A DNA stretch of 64,000 bases, taken from Falsochrobactrum tianjinense. GTDB taxonomy: Bacteria; Pseudomonadota; Alphaproteobacteria; Rhizobiales; Rhizobiaceae. Shown here piece by piece: positions 44,878-54,099 of this stretch. Made by a program: the position numbers and the translations under genes. Below the pieces are notes generated by a model that did no database searches, was not told the DNA's origin, and saw only the letters and a list, made by a program, of their open reading frames with translations. Within the stretch, counting starts at the first letter, position 1; every line of letters begins with the position of its first letter. The stretch lies in the NCBI RefSeq assembly GCF_019100495.1, contig NZ_JAHRVA010000001.1, positions 688,597 through 752,596 on the forward strand, read 5' to 3'.

Positions 44878-45837
44878 CTAATGAGTGCCGGATTCCGGCA
44901 TTTTCGAAACGGGTGCGCCGCGCGATGTGTCGAAAAGCCCGAAAACCATGAAAACAAAAAGCAGGAATGCGAAAAGCAGGATCGCCACATAGACGAACCA
45001 CAGTACCACCGGGCGCCACGCCTTGCCGCGTGTGCGCTGATGGAAAATCGCAAGTCCCGCCATCATGAAACCGGCGCTCAACGCACCGGCGACAACGGTC
45101 GCAATCACGCCGGCTGTGCCGGGGAGGAAAGCGACCGCGAGAGCGACCGCAAAGACTAAAAGCGCCTGGCGCGGCATACGAAGCGTCGAGGGCCAGTCGT
45201 CACGCGGGCGGCGCAGGCGGCCCGACAGGGCAGTGAGCCGCAGCGCCAGATAGAGATTGCCGACCAGAATGGCCACGCAGGTTGCGGGCTGGATCGCAGG
45301 CAATGCGATCATCAGCAGGGCTGTGACACTCTGCCGCATTTCGTCGCCGGGGGTGAATTGCGGATCGGCTTCGGCAATCCGGTCGATCAGTGCGCTTGCC
45401 AGTTCCCCGACCATATCAGGCCCGAAACCGATGATTGCGCCGATGACGATGAAGCTGGCTGCGACCATGAGGGCCAGACGGAAAGTGATATCCGAAAGCG
45501 GATACCACACCATCACGTCCTTAGGGCCGCCCAGTTCGTCGGCGGGACGCGCGAGTCCGGACAGGTAGGCGCCGACCGCAGCCGGAATATAACTCGTCAG
45601 CGCCATTAGCAGCGCCGCCATAGGTACCGCGAAAATACCAACTGCGATTGTGGCAATGGCTGCGGCGAGAATACCCGCGCTCGAACCCCAGCCAAGCGCT
45701 GCGGCGAAAATAGGCAATGGCGTGAGGAAATAGAGTACCATCGCCAGGCCCGATTGGGTGATGACGCCGGACGACATCAGAGCCGAAGCAAGCCCCGCCA
45801 CTATGCCGACACCGATGATGGCTCCATTGAATCTCAT
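44878..45837 (-). CDS. DUF2232 multi-pass membrane protein
   Basis: The 319-residue membrane protein has about eight hydrophobic segments, such as [19 protein letters not shown] and [20 protein letters not shown] near the N terminus. It belongs to the DUF2232 (YybS-like) family, which has no firmly known function but sits in the ribosomal rpsF-rpsR-rplI operon in Firmicutes and alphaproteobacteria. The position between rpsR and rplI is conserved. The 145 bases between it and rpsR contain a GC-rich weak hairpin but no clear terminator. Confidence 0.9.
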   Translation of the reverse strand: MRFNGAIIGVGIVAGLASALMSSGVITQSGLAMVLYFLTPLPIFAAALGWGSSAGILAAAIATIAVGIFAVPMAALLMALTSYIPAAVGAYLSGLARPADELGGPKDVMVWYPLSDITFRLALMVAASFIVIGAIIGFGPDMVGELASALIDRIAEADPQFTPGDEMRQSVTALLMIALPAIQPATCVAILVGNLYLALRLTALSGRLRRPRDDWPSTLRMPRQALLVFAVALAVAFLPGTAGVIATVVAGALSAGFMMAGLAIFHQRTRGKAWRPVVLWFVYVAILLFAFLLFVFMVFGLFDTSRGAPVSKMPESGTH

Positions 45838-45982
45838 ATTCTCGCTGTCCTGCTCCGGCTTTGCCGGTTTTGCAGTTAGAGGCGGCGATCAGGCGCTGCA
45901 CCTCAACTTGGGGTTTTTAATACTGCGCTGCGCCCACCGCAACGCAGGACAGGAGGCGGGAAACCGCCCCCTGCAATTCTTC

Positions 45983-46231
45983 TTACTTTACGATGTAAGG
46001 CAGTAGGCCGAGGAAACGGGCGCGCTTGATCGCCTTGGCGAGTTCGCGCTGCTTCTTCTGGCTGACAGCCGTGATACGGGAAGGAACGATCTTGCCGCGC
46101 TCGGAAATGTAGCGCTGCAAAAGCTTGATGTCCTTATAATCGATCTTCGGCGCGTTGGAGCCGGAGAACGGGCACGTCTTGCGACGGCGATGGAAAGGAC
46201 GGCGGGTCGGGATCTGATTGATATCAACCAT
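45983..46231 (-). CDS. rpsR: 30S ribosomal protein S18
   Basis: S18 (82 residues) binds the platform of the small subunit as a heterodimer with S6. The core signature is [20 protein letters not shown] followed by [19 protein letters not shown]. The basic N terminus includes [15 protein letters not shown]. It starts 2 bases after the rpsF stop, so the two partners are made together. No zinc-binding CxxC pattern is seen. Confidence 0.97.
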   Translation of the reverse strand: MVDINQIPTRRPFHRRRKTCPFSGSNAPKIDYKDIKLLQRYISERGKIVPSRITAVSQKKQRELAKAIKRARFLGLLPYIVK

Positions 46232-46233
46232 GA

Positions 46234-46683
46234 TTATGCTCCTTCACCAGCTTCATTGTCGCGCGGACGGCGCGGGCCGCGATCACCACGGTCGCCGCGA
46301 TCGAAGCCGCCTTCGCGCGGACGGCGCGGGCCACGATCATCATCGCGGTCGCGACGGTCGTCACGGCGCGAAAGCATGGCCGACTGGCCTTCTTCAAGCT
46401 CTTCCACGCGGATGGTCATGAAGCGCAGAACGTCTTCATTGATGCGCATCTGGCGTTCCATTTCGGCAACGGCTGCTGCCGGAGCGTCGATGTTGACGAG
46501 CGTGTAATACGCCTTGCGATTCTTCTTGATGCGGTAGGTGAGGGGACGCAGACCCCAGCTTTCGACCTTACCGACTTTGCCGCCATTAGCTTCGAGAACA
46601 CCCTTGAACTGTTCGACGAGAGCGTCGACCTGCTGCTGGGAGATGTCCTGGCGGGCAAGAAGCACATGTTCATAAAGAGCCAT
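46234..46683 (-). CDS. rpsF: 30S ribosomal protein S6 with charged C-terminal tail
   Basis: S6 (149 residues) partners S18 on the 30S platform. The folded domain (residues 1-95) has [20 protein letters not shown] and [20 protein letters not shown]. The last 45 residues are an Arg/Asp/Gly-rich tail with RGPRRPR occurring twice, encoded by an 18-bp direct repeat (46261-46278 and 46315-46332). The gene heads the operon rpsF-rpsR-DUF2232-rplI. A candidate promoter and an S6:S18-type leader hairpin lie upstream. Confidence 0.97.
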   Translation of the reverse strand: MALYEHVLLARQDISQQQVDALVEQFKGVLEANGGKVGKVESWGLRPLTYRIKKNRKAYYTLVNIDAPAAAVAEMERQMRINEDVLRFMTIRVEELEEGQSAMLSRRDDRRDRDDDRGPRRPREGGFDRGDRGDRGPRRPRDNEAGEGA

Positions 46684-46743
46684 TGGCTTTGCCTTTCTTC
46701 TTCTGTTGCATCATGCCAGACACCAACGGCTAAGCCTCTGCGA

Positions 46744-46771
46744 CTTCTCTTTTGCCGGAAAACCGGAGAAG
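46744..46771 (-). promoter_or_regulatory. Candidate S6:S18 autoregulatory leader hairpin
   Basis: On the minus strand the arms CTTCTC and GAGAAG enclose a CGG-TTTT-CCG hairpin and an asymmetric GCAAAA internal loop, 60 bases before rpsF. The S6:S18 binding RNA motif described in many bacteria has a CCG-containing internal loop that mimics 16S rRNA. The resemblance is only by eye. Confidence 0.35.
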
Positions 46772-46895
46772 AAAGGACGCGCAACTTGAGACGGTCGAGA
46801 GCGGAGACACGGGAGGAGAAGCGCTTTAGACTTCACGGACCAAAGATCCGGCCCTCCGTTCAGCCCCCAGCTGATGCCAAGCACGAACGGGCCGC

Positions 46896-46924
46896 TCATT
46901 ACGTGTTTTTCCCCCGGTTTGCAA
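46896..46924 (-). promoter_or_regulatory. Candidate rpsF promoter in the rpsF/fabD divergent region
   Basis: On the minus strand TTGCAA (46924-46919), a 17-base spacer and TAATGA (46901-46896) form a plausible promoter. The whole 332-base gap 46684-47015 separates divergent rpsF and fabD. It also carries ttgact at 46954-46959, a possible fabD -35 element without a good -10 partner. I see no other gene in the gap. Confidence 0.35.
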
Positions 46925-47015
46925 GCCGCATATCGTGCAAAAACCGACAAATACTTGACTTTCCGACCCTGACTGGGGCACATCGCGCCAAATAATTGCG
47001 AGAAACGAGGCATTC

Positions 47016-47960
47016 ATGGCGGTAGCATTTACCTTTCCTGGGCAGGGCAGTCAGGCAGTGGGCATGGGCAAGGCTCTGGCCGAACAGTTTGCGGAAGCGC
47101 GCGCCGTTTTCGATGAAGTGGACGCAGCACTTGGCGAAAAGCTTTCCGCTACCATGTTCGAGGGCCCCGAAGACGTGCTGACGCTCACCGCCAATGCGCA
47201 GCCCGCGCTGATGGCGGTTTCTATTGCAACCGTGCGCGTGATGGAAGCGCGCGGCTTCTCGCTCAAGGACAAGGTTTCCTATGTCGCTGGCCATTCGCTC
47301 GGCGAATATTCAGCCCTTTGCGCGGCTGGCACCTTCTCGTTGGCCGACACCGCGCGTTTGCTGCGCATTCGCGGTAATGCCATGCAGAAAGCAGTTCCTG
47401 TGGGCGAAGGCGCGATGGCTGCGATCATCGGTTTGGAGCATGGCGACGTCCAAGCCATCTGCACGGAAGCTCGGGCGTCGGGTTCGGTTCAGATCGCCAA
47501 TGACAATGGCGGCGGACAGCTTGTGATCTCAGGCTCGAAGGCAGCGGTCGAACTGGCTGCTTCGCTTGCGTCAGAAAAGGGCGCAAAGCGCGCCATCATG
47601 CTGCCGGTTTCCGCTCCTTTCCATTCAACCCTGATGGCGCCTGCCGCCGAGGCCATGCGCGAGGCGCTGGCGGCGGTCGAGAAACGCAATCCGGTCGTGC
47701 CGCTGATCGCCAATGTGCGCGCCGCCCCGGTGACCGATGCCAGCGAGATCACCGATCTTCTGGTGGAGCAGGTGACGGGCCAGGTGCGCTGGCGCGAAAC
47801 CGTGGAATGGTTCGCGGCCAATGGCGTCACAACACTTTATGAAGTAGGTTCTGGCAAAGTTCTGACTGGTCTTGCGCGGCGCATTTCCAAGGATGCGACT
47901 GGCGTGACCGTAGGTTCAGCCGAAGAAATCGATGCAGCTCTCGCTGCGCTTAATGCTTAA
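47016..47960 (+). CDS. fabD: Malonyl-CoA-[acyl-carrier-protein] transacylase
   Basis: FabD (314 residues) moves malonate from CoA to ACP. The N-terminal FPGQGSQAVGMGKAL, the nucleophile elbow GHSLGEYSAL with catalytic serine, and the later VSAPFHSTLM with catalytic histidine are all present. It heads the fatty-acid cluster fabD-fabG-acpP-fabF; fabG follows after 11 bases. It is transcribed divergently from the ribosomal operon. Normal length, no anomaly. Confidence 0.97.
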   Translation: MAVAFTFPGQGSQAVGMGKALAEQFAEARAVFDEVDAALGEKLSATMFEGPEDVLTLTANAQPALMAVSIATVRVMEARGFSLKDKVSYVAGHSLGEYSALCAAGTFSLADTARLLRIRGNAMQKAVPVGEGAMAAIIGLEHGDVQAICTEARASGSVQIANDNGGGQLVISGSKAAVELAASLASEKGAKRAIMLPVSAPFHSTLMAPAAEAMREALAAVEKRNPVVPLIANVRAAPVTDASEITDLLVEQVTGQVRWRETVEWFAANGVTTLYEVGSGKVLTGLARRISKDATGVTVGSAEEIDAALAALNA

Positions 47961-47971
47961 AAGGATCCAAG

Positions 47972-48709
47972 ATGTTTGATCTGACTGGCCGTAAGGCTCT
48001 GGTGACTGGCGCGACCGGCGGTCTGGGTGAAGCAATTGCCCGCGCCCTGCACGCACAGGGCGCTATTGTCGGCCTGCACGGCACTCGTGAGGAAAAGCTG
48101 CAGGAATTGGCAGCCGAACTCGGCGAGCGTACCTTCATTTTCCCGGCCAATCTCTCTGATCGTGAAGCCGTCAAGGCTCTGGGCCAGAAGGCGGAAGAGG
48201 AAATGGGCGGCGTTGACATTCTGGTCAACAATGCCGGGATCACCCGTGACGGCCTTTTCGTGCGCATGAGCGACGAGGACTGGGATGCGGTGCTCAATGT
48301 CAATCTGACATCCGTATTCAACCTCACGCGCGAATTGACCCATCCGATGATGCGTCGCCGTCAGGGCCGTATCATCAACATCACCTCCATTGTCGGCGTG
48401 ACCGGCAATCCGGGCCAGGCAAATTATTGCGCTTCCAAGGCGGGCCTTATCGGTTTCTCGAAATCGCTGGCGCAGGAAATCGCAAGCCGCAACGTGACCG
48501 TGAACTGCATTGCTCCGGGCTTCATCGAATCGGCCATGACCGACAAGCTCAACGAAAAGCAGAAAGAGGCGATCATGGGCAATATTCCCATGAGGCGCAT
48601 GGGCGTGGGCACCGATATTGCTGCCGCCGTGGTCTATCTGGCGAGCGACGCGGCAGCCTATGTGACCGGTCAGACGCTGCATGTTAATGGCGGCATGGCG
48701 ATGATCTGA
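47972..48709 (+). CDS. fabG: 3-oxoacyl-[acyl-carrier-protein] reductase
   Basis: FabG (245 residues) uses NADPH to reduce 3-oxoacyl-ACP. The classical SDR motifs are TGATGGLGEAIARAL at the N terminus, VDILVNNAGITRDGLF, and the active site NYCASKAGLIGFSKSLAQE. The C terminus has the family's TGQTLHVNGGMAMI. It lies 11 bases after fabD. The 274 bases to acpP contain a possible small reading frame and a promoter, so acpP is not simply co-transcribed. Confidence 0.97.
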   Translation: MFDLTGRKALVTGATGGLGEAIARALHAQGAIVGLHGTREEKLQELAAELGERTFIFPANLSDREAVKALGQKAEEEMGGVDILVNNAGITRDGLFVRMSDEDWDAVLNVNLTSVFNLTRELTHPMMRRRQGRIINITSIVGVTGNPGQANYCASKAGLIGFSKSLAQEIASRNVTVNCIAPGFIESAMTDKLNEKQKEAIMGNIPMRRMGVGTDIAAAVVYLASDAAAYVTGQTLHVNGGMAMI

Positions 48710-48769
48710 ACGGCTTTTCCCCCCAAATTATGGTAAATAATGCCTTAACACGGGGGGCTGAAAGGGAAA

Positions 48770-48874
48770 ATGCGCTTTGCCTTGCTCAAGAAGCATGGTA
48801 ATGCGCCGACGAGAATTGCGGTATTTGATGAAATGTGCCGTGATCCGGTTCCGAAAGGAATATCCACAGGATGA
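48770..48874 (+). CDS. Possible small ORF of 34 codons between fabG and acpP
   Basis: The reading frame starts MRFALLKKHGNAPTRIAVF and stops with TGA at 48872-48874. AAAGGG (48761-48766) precedes the ATG by 3 bases, and codon choice is unremarkable. A c-run (48719-48724) and g-run (48752-48757) upstream could pair across it. There is no family I recognise. It could equally be chance; only conservation across relatives would tell. Confidence 0.25.
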   Translation: MRFALLKKHGNAPTRIAVFDEMCRDPVPKGISTG

Positions 48875-48899
48875 CTGACAGGGCGGGTTCGTTCGCAAC

Positions 48900-48929
48900 T
48901 TGGCAGGCATCTTATAACTTGATTACAAT
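48900..48929 (+). promoter_or_regulatory. Promoter candidate for acpP
   Basis: ttggca (48900-48905), an 18-base spacer and tacaat (48924-48929) lie 55 bases before the acpP start. The match to sigma-70 consensus is good for an alphaproteobacterium, and the downstream terminator makes acpP an independent unit. Confidence 0.5.
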
Positions 48930-48983
48930 CCTGCATGCCGCTAACCAAGGCAGAGCAACAAACAAACAGGTCGAGGTTCCGAC

Positions 48984-49220
48984 ATGAGCGATACCGCAGA
49001 GCGCGTCAAGAAAATCGTTGTTGAGCATCTGGGTGTAGATGCCGACAAGGTCACTGAAGGCGCAAGCTTCATTGATGATCTTGGTGCAGACAGCCTCGAC
49101 ACCGTCGAGCTGGTCATGGCTTTCGAAGAAGAATTCGGTGTTGAAATTCCTGATGACGCTGCCGAAACGATCCTCACGGTCGGCGACGCTGTGAAGTTCA
49201 TCGACAAGGCTTCCGCGTAA
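48984..49220 (+). CDS. acpP: Acyl carrier protein
   Basis: AcpP (78 residues, very acidic) carries growing acyl chains on a phosphopantetheine arm attached to the serine of the DSL motif in [20 protein letters not shown]. It has the typical four-helix sequence and C terminus. It has its own candidate promoter upstream and a very strong terminator at 49232-49261, consistent with the high expression needed relative to the enzymes around it. fabF follows after the terminator. Confidence 0.98.
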   Translation: MSDTAERVKKIVVEHLGVDADKVTEGASFIDDLGADSLDTVELVMAFEEEFGVEIPDDAAETILTVGDAVKFIDKASA

Positions 49221-49231
49221 TCTATATTGCC

Positions 49232-49270
49232 GGGGCCGGGATTCTTATAAATCCCGGCCCCGCTCGTTTT
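49232..49270 (+). terminator. Strong terminator after acpP
   Basis: Perfect 12-bp arms ggggccgggatt (49232-49243) and aatcccggcccc (49250-49261) flank a 6-base loop, followed by gctcgtttt. The stem begins 11 bases after the acpP stop. Confidence 0.9.
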
Positions 49271-49380
49271 GGCCTTCTGGGCTTGGCTGCAATCGCGCGG
49301 CCCGGATCGCGATCGAAGCGTCATCCGCCTAGAGCCGATGGCTCGGTGGAGTGCGAACCATAAAGTTCTAAGGGGTGAAT

Positions 49381-50640
49381 ATGAGGCGTGTCGTTATCAC
49401 CGGTCTCGGTCTGGTGTCACCGCTCGCAAGCGGTGTCGAAGAGACTTGGAAACGGCTTATTGCCGGTGAAAGCGGTGCCCGCCGCGTTACGGAATTTGAA
49501 GTGGATGATCTGGCCTGCCAGATTGCCTGCCGCATTCCTGTCGGTGATGGTACGAACGGCACGTTCAATGCCGACCTCCATATGGAGCCCAAGGAACAGC
49601 GAAAGGTAGATCCTTTCATCGTCTATGCGGTCGGCGCAGCTGATCAGGCGCTGGACGATGCTGACTGGCATCCCCAAAGCGACGAAGATCAGATACGCAC
49701 CGGTGTTCTCATCGGTTCGGGTATTGGCGGCATCGAAGGCATTGTAGAGGCGGGCTACACGCTGCGCGACAAGGGCCCCCGCCGTATTTCTCCATTCTTC
49801 ATTCCCGGTCGTCTGATCAATCTGGCTTCCGGCCATGTGTCGATCAAGCATAAGTTGCGCGGGCCGAACCATGCGGTCGTCACCGCCTGCTCCACCGGCG
49901 CGCACGCCATTGGCGACGCAGCCCGTCTTATCGCTTTCGGCGATGCGGACGTAATGGTGGCTGGCGGTACGGAATCGCCGGTGAGCCGCATTTCGCTGGC
50001 TGGTTTTGCGGCCTGCAAGGCGCTTTCCACCAAGCGCAATGACGATCCGACCGCAGCATCGCGCCCCTATGACGAAGACCGCGACGGCTTCGTAATGGGT
50101 GAGGGCGCTGGTGTCGTGGTTCTCGAAGAACTCGACCATGCCCTGGCGCGCGGTGCGAAGATCTATGCGGAAGTCATCGGCTACGGCCTTTCGGGCGATG
50201 CCTATCATATCACTGCGCCGACTGAAAACGGCGAGGGTGCGCAGCGCTGCATGGAAGCTGCGATCAAGCGCGCTGGCATCACGCCCGGCCAGATCGACTA
50301 CATCAATGCGCACGGCACTTCGACCATGGCCGACACGATCGAGCTTGGCGCGGTCGAACGGGTGGTGGGCGATGCGGCGCCGAAAATTTCCATGTCTTCG
50401 ACCAAGTCGTCCATCGGTCATCTGCTGGGCGCTGCCGGTGCTGCGGAAGCGATTTTCTCGACGCTTGCCATCCGCGACAATATCGCGCCTGCGACGCTCA
50501 ATCTCGACAATCCAGCGGTCGAAACCAAAATCGATCTGGTGCCGCACAAGCCGCGCGAGCGCAAGATTGACGTGGCCCTGTCGAATTCGTTCGGCTTTGG
50601 CGGAACCAATGCATCGCTGATTTTGCGCCGCTACGTCTGA
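49381..50640 (+). CDS. fabF: 3-oxoacyl-[acyl-carrier-protein] synthase II
   Basis: FabF (419 residues) condenses acyl-ACP with malonyl-ACP. The catalytic Cys-His-His set is intact: VTACSTGAHAIGDAARL, then YINAHGTSTMADTIELGAVE and SIGHLLGAAGAAEAIF. The start is ATG at 49381, since AAGGGG (49370-49375) sits 5 bases upstream; a GTG 2 codons earlier is the only rival. It follows the acpP terminator and is closed by a terminator at 50671-50698, so it may be transcribed partly by read-through or by its own promoter. Confidence 0.97.
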   Translation: MRRVVITGLGLVSPLASGVEETWKRLIAGESGARRVTEFEVDDLACQIACRIPVGDGTNGTFNADLHMEPKEQRKVDPFIVYAVGAADQALDDADWHPQSDEDQIRTGVLIGSGIGGIEGIVEAGYTLRDKGPRRISPFFIPGRLINLASGHVSIKHKLRGPNHAVVTACSTGAHAIGDAARLIAFGDADVMVAGGTESPVSRISLAGFAACKALSTKRNDDPTAASRPYDEDRDGFVMGEGAGVVVLEELDHALARGAKIYAEVIGYGLSGDAYHITAPTENGEGAQRCMEAAIKRAGITPGQIDYINAHGTSTMADTIELGAVERVVGDAAPKISMSSTKSSIGHLLGAAGAAEAIFSTLAIRDNIAPATLNLDNPAVETKIDLVPHKPRERKIDVALSNSFGFGGTNASLILRRYV

Positions 50641-50670
50641 ACCGAACGGCGATAACATCTGATGAAGAAT

Positions 50671-50698
50671 AAAAACGCGGGGATTTCTCCGCGTTTTT
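50671..50698 (+). terminator. Terminator after fabF
   Basis: Arms aaaaacgcgg (50671-50680) and ccgcgttttt (50689-50698) form a 10-bp stem with an 8-base loop and a U-rich 3' side. It lies 30 bases after the fabF stop. Confidence 0.9.
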
Positions 50699-50808
50699 GC
50701 CAAAATAAAACCGGATGCGATGTTTAAAATCGCCGACAACGTTTAATGTAGTCGCGATTCAAAAGGGTTCGCAAATCCCCGGACCCGGCCCAATAGCAAA
50801 AACTCCGC

Positions 50809-50836
50809 CTTGAGTATTCATACTTGAGCATTCATG
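50809..50836 (+). repeat. Tandem 14-bp direct repeat upstream of mltG
   Basis: cttgagtattcata (50809-50822) is followed directly by cttgagcattcatg (50823-50836), with two differences. It lies 37 bases before the mltG start in the leader or promoter region. It may be a pair of binding half-sites or a simple duplication. Confidence 0.55.
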
Positions 50837-50873
50837 GCATCGAATCGGGCAAGCGACAGGACGAGGTGATGGA

Positions 50874-52061
50874 GTGAGTTCAGAGGAAAAGCCCGGAACC
50901 AATCCTGCTGGAGAGCAGCCGCATTCAGCCGCGCCCGGACAGGCCGCGGAAAGCAAACCCTTCGTGCCGAAATCGGCATCCGAAGCTTTGCGGCCAGAAC
51001 CGGGAACGCCGCCGCCGCGCAAGCGTTCGCGCCATGCGCGCAGCCAGATCGTGGTGTTCATGAATTTCATGCTCTCGCTGGCCGTGCTGGTGCTTTTGGG
51101 CGCGTCGGCGTTGTTTTATTTCGGCAAGGTTCAGTTTGACGCTCAGGGGCCGTTGACGACGGAAACGACATTTCTCGTCAAGCGCGGCGCTGGCGTTTCG
51201 GAAGTTTCCAACAGTCTCGAAAACCGCGAAATCGTCACCGATGCGCGCATTTTCCGTTATGGCATGCGCGCCTATGGGCACGAGAACGACCTGAAGGCTG
51301 GCGAATACGCCATTCCGGCAGGCGCCACGATGCGCGATGTGATGAACATCCTCATCAGCGGCAGATCAATCATGTATCCGCTGACCATTCCCGAAGGGCT
51401 CACCGTCAAGCAAATATTCGACCGCATCGCCGCCGACCCGATTCTGGTTGGCGATATGCCCAAGGAAATGCCTGCCGAAGGCGCGCTGTTTACCGACACG
51501 CTCAATTTCACGCGCGGCACGTCGCGCACGGAAATCATCACTCGCATGATCGCTTCGCAGAAGAAGCTGATCGATGATATATGGGCCAAACGCCGTCCTG
51601 ACCTGCCGGTCAAGGACAGGAACGAATTCGTGACGCTTGCCTCCATCGTGGAGAAGGAAACGGGCATCGCATCGGAACGTCCGCATGTAGCTTCGGTTTT
51701 CGTGAACCGTTTGAACAAGGGCATGCGCATCCAGTCCGACCCGACGATCATCTATGGTCTGTTTGGTGGAGCAGGAAAACCGCCGGATCGCCCGATTTTC
51801 AAGTCGGATATCGAAAAGCCGACGCCGTATAATACTTATGTCATCAATGGCCTGCCGCCGACGCCGATCGCCAATCCGGGCAAGGCCGCGCTTGAAGCCG
51901 TTGCCAATCCGCTCGACACCGACGATCTCTATTTCGTTGCTGATGGAACGGGAGGCCACGTCTTCGCCCGCACTTTGCAGGAGCACAATGCAAATGTGCG
52001 CAAATGGCGGACGGTTGAGCGGGAAAAAGCCCAGCAGCAACAACAGAATGCCGTTCAGTGA
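50874..52061 (+). CDS. mltG: Endolytic murein transglycosylase
   Basis: MltG (395 residues) cuts nascent glycan strands at the inner membrane and sets their length. A Pro/Ala-rich cytoplasmic N terminus precedes a single membrane helix (LSLAVLVLLGASALFYFG, residues about 64-81). The YceG domain follows, with the catalytic glutamate in ASIVEKETGIASERPHVAS and the conserved YNTYVINGLPPTPIANPGKA. The GTG at 50874 after gaggtgat is the start. It is probably co-transcribed with yicC and gmk, the usual Rhizobiales order. Confidence 0.95.
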   Translation: MSSEEKPGTNPAGEQPHSAAPGQAAESKPFVPKSASEALRPEPGTPPPRKRSRHARSQIVVFMNFMLSLAVLVLLGASALFYFGKVQFDAQGPLTTETTFLVKRGAGVSEVSNSLENREIVTDARIFRYGMRAYGHENDLKAGEYAIPAGATMRDVMNILISGRSIMYPLTIPEGLTVKQIFDRIAADPILVGDMPKEMPAEGALFTDTLNFTRGTSRTEIITRMIASQKKLIDDIWAKRRPDLPVKDRNEFVTLASIVEKETGIASERPHVASVFVNRLNKGMRIQSDPTIIYGLFGGAGKPPDRPIFKSDIEKPTPYNTYVINGLPPTPIANPGKAALEAVANPLDTDDLYFVADGTGGHVFARTLQEHNANVRKWRTVEREKAQQQQQNAVQ

Positions 52062-52108
52062 CGGGCTGACGCTGACCGGCTTCCGGTCGGCATGAGGGGA
52101 AGGGAAGC

Positions 52109-53023
52109 ATGGCGCTCCAGAGTATGACAGGGTTTGCGCGCCATGCGGTGCAGCATAGCGCAGCAGGTCCGGATAAAACCAATGGCGAGGCGCGTATCGT
52201 CTGGGAAGTGCGCTCGGTCAACGGCAAGGGGCTGGACCTGCGCCTGCGCCTGCCGCCGGGGCTGGAGGCAACCGAGCATCCGGTCCGCTCGCTGCTTGCC
52301 CGCTATTTTTCACGCGGCAATTTTCAGGCCACGCTGAACGTCGAATATGTGCAGGCGCAGGCGGGCTTCACCGTCAATCAGGCCATGCTCGATGAAGTGC
52401 TGAAACTTGGAGCCGAATTGCAGGCCCGCCACGGCCTCGCGCCCGCAAGTATCGACGGTATTTTTTCGCTGCGCGGCATTATCGACCAGACGGAAGTGAG
52501 TGAGGACGAGGCGACGCGTGCGGAACTGGAAGCGGCGATTGTCGTAGCATTCGAGGGCGCGCTCAAATCAATCGCCGAGGCGCGCGAGCACGAAGGAAAC
52601 GCGCTTTTCACGATCCTTTCGGGCCATGTCGACACAATCGAAGGCCTCACGCTTGCGGCGCGCAACGATCCCTCGCGCGGCATAGAAACCATCAAGGCAC
52701 GGCTTGCGGCGCAGGTCTCGCTTCTGCTGGACGGCGCGCACGATCTTGATGACGCGCGGCTTTATCAGGAAGCAGCGTTTCTGGCTACCAAGGCGGATAT
52801 TCAGGAAGAACTCGACCGGCTTGAGACGCATGTGGCGTCGGCGCGCAAGCTGCTTGCCGATGGCGGACCGATTGGCCGCAAGCTCGACTTTCTTTCACAA
52901 GAATTTAATCGCGAAGCGAACACCTTATGCGCCAAGTCGAACGCGGCATCGATCACGGCCATCGGCCTTGAACTGAAGGCGATCGTCGATCAGTTTCGCG
53001 AACAGGTACAGAATCTGGAGTAA
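52109..53023 (+). CDS. YicC family endoribonuclease-like protein
   Basis: The 304-residue protein begins [12 protein letters not shown] and contains [18 protein letters not shown], the diagnostic YicC_N signature, and a C-terminal DUF1732 part with [19 protein letters not shown]. coli YicC is reported to act on small RNA as an endoribonuclease, but its substrates here are unknown. It sits 47 bases after mltG and 7 bases before gmk, a conserved pairing with gmk. Confidence 0.94.
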   Translation: MALQSMTGFARHAVQHSAAGPDKTNGEARIVWEVRSVNGKGLDLRLRLPPGLEATEHPVRSLLARYFSRGNFQATLNVEYVQAQAGFTVNQAMLDEVLKLGAELQARHGLAPASIDGIFSLRGIIDQTEVSEDEATRAELEAAIVVAFEGALKSIAEAREHEGNALFTILSGHVDTIEGLTLAARNDPSRGIETIKARLAAQVSLLLDGAHDLDDARLYQEAAFLATKADIQEELDRLETHVASARKLLADGGPIGRKLDFLSQEFNREANTLCAKSNAASITAIGLELKAIVDQFREQVQNLE

Positions 53024-53030
53024 CGGGAAT

Positions 53031-53696
53031 ATGGCCACCTCTTCGGTTGAAAATGGCATTGCGCGCAGAGGTCTCATGGTGGTGATCTCGTCGCCATCGG
53101 GAGCGGGGAAGTCCACCATTGCACGGCAATTGCTCAACGATCCGGACATGAAGCTTTCGCTGTCGATCAGCGTGACGACGCGTCCGCGCCGTCCCAGCGA
53201 GATCAACGGCGTGCATTATCACTTCATCACCGCGCGCGAATTCGAGCGCCTGCGCGATAATGACGAACTGATCGAATGGGCACAGGTGCACGGCAATTTC
53301 TATGGCACGCTGCGCGAGACCGCAGAGATTGCACTGGCTGACGGTCAGGACATGCTGTTCGACATCGACTGGCAGGGCGCGGAGCAGTTGCAGGCCCAGA
53401 TGCCTGCCGACGTGGTCTCGATCTTCATTTTGCCGCCGAGCATGCATGAATTGCAGCAGCGCCTCAATCGCCGCGCGGAAGACACCGCCGAAGTGATCGA
53501 AACCCGGCTGCAAAACGCCCGTTTTGAAATCCAGAAATGGGTGCAATACGATTATATCGTCATCAACGAAGACCTTGAGCGCTCTTATGCGGGGATCAAG
53601 GGCATCATCACGGCGGAGCGCCTGCGTCGCGACCGCCGTCCCGGCCTGTTCGATTTCGTCACCGGCCTTCTGGAGGAGGAACCGGGGCGTGACTGA
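53031..53696 (+). CDS. gmk: Guanylate kinase
   Basis: Gmk (221 residues) phosphorylates GMP to GDP with ATP. The P-loop is [14 protein letters not shown]. The GMP-binding region reads [18 protein letters not shown] followed by [14 protein letters not shown]. The C-terminal lid is conserved. The stop overlaps the next gene by 8 bases (53689-53696). It links this cluster with purine synthesis genes elsewhere in the window. Confidence 0.97.
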   Translation: MATSSVENGIARRGLMVVISSPSGAGKSTIARQLLNDPDMKLSLSISVTTRPRRPSEINGVHYHFITAREFERLRDNDELIEWAQVHGNFYGTLRETAEIALADGQDMLFDIDWQGAEQLQAQMPADVVSIFILPPSMHELQQRLNRRAEDTAEVIETRLQNARFEIQKWVQYDYIVINEDLERSYAGIKGIITAERLRRDRRPGLFDFVTGLLEEEPGRD

Positions 53697-54093
53697 ACTC
53701 CCGGATATTTATAAAAATTATATCGAATGCCTGAACGGGCAGGACTGGGAACGGCTGGGACAATTCGTTGACGAGAAGGTGGTGCACAATGACAGGCCGC
53801 TCGGATTGGCTGGCTATCGTGCGATGCTGGAAGGGGATTTTTGCGCCATCCCCGATCTCTGCTTCACCATACAATTACTCGTTTCCGAGCCGCCCTTCGT
53901 TTCGTGCCGCCTCTGGTTTGACTGCACACCCAAAGGCGAGCTGTTCGATCTTCCCGTGAATGGCCGGAAAATCCAGTTCGCCGAGAATGTCTTCTACAAG
54001 TTTCAGGCGGGACGGATCGCACAAGTGTGGTCGATCATCGACAAGTCTGTGATTGAGGCTCAACTTGCCGGCAGTGCCAGGCACCTGGAATAA
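53689..54093 (+). CDS. NTF2/SnoaL-like small protein
   Basis: The 134-residue protein has the fold features of the NTF2-like/SnoaL superfamily: an N-terminal helix ([20 protein letters not shown]), a HNDRP segment after VDEKVV, a [19 protein letters not shown] strand pair, and a C-terminal [19 protein letters not shown] strand typical of ester cyclase-like members. The active site is not certain. GTG at 53689, overlapping gmk by 8 bases, is the only start that avoids reading deep into gmk. It is probably the last gene of the mltG-yicC-gmk unit. It converges with tldD. Confidence 0.8.
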   Translation: MTELPDIYKNYIECLNGQDWERLGQFVDEKVVHNDRPLGLAGYRAMLEGDFCAIPDLCFTIQLLVSEPPFVSCRLWFDCTPKGELFDLPVNGRKIQFAENVFYKFQAGRIAQVWSIIDKSVIEAQLAGSARHLE

Positions 54094-54099
54094 GACTTG

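Noticed and set aside
46261-46332. CRISPR-like direct repeats
   Set aside because: Only two copies, located inside the rpsF coding sequence and in frame; there are no spacers or cas genes.
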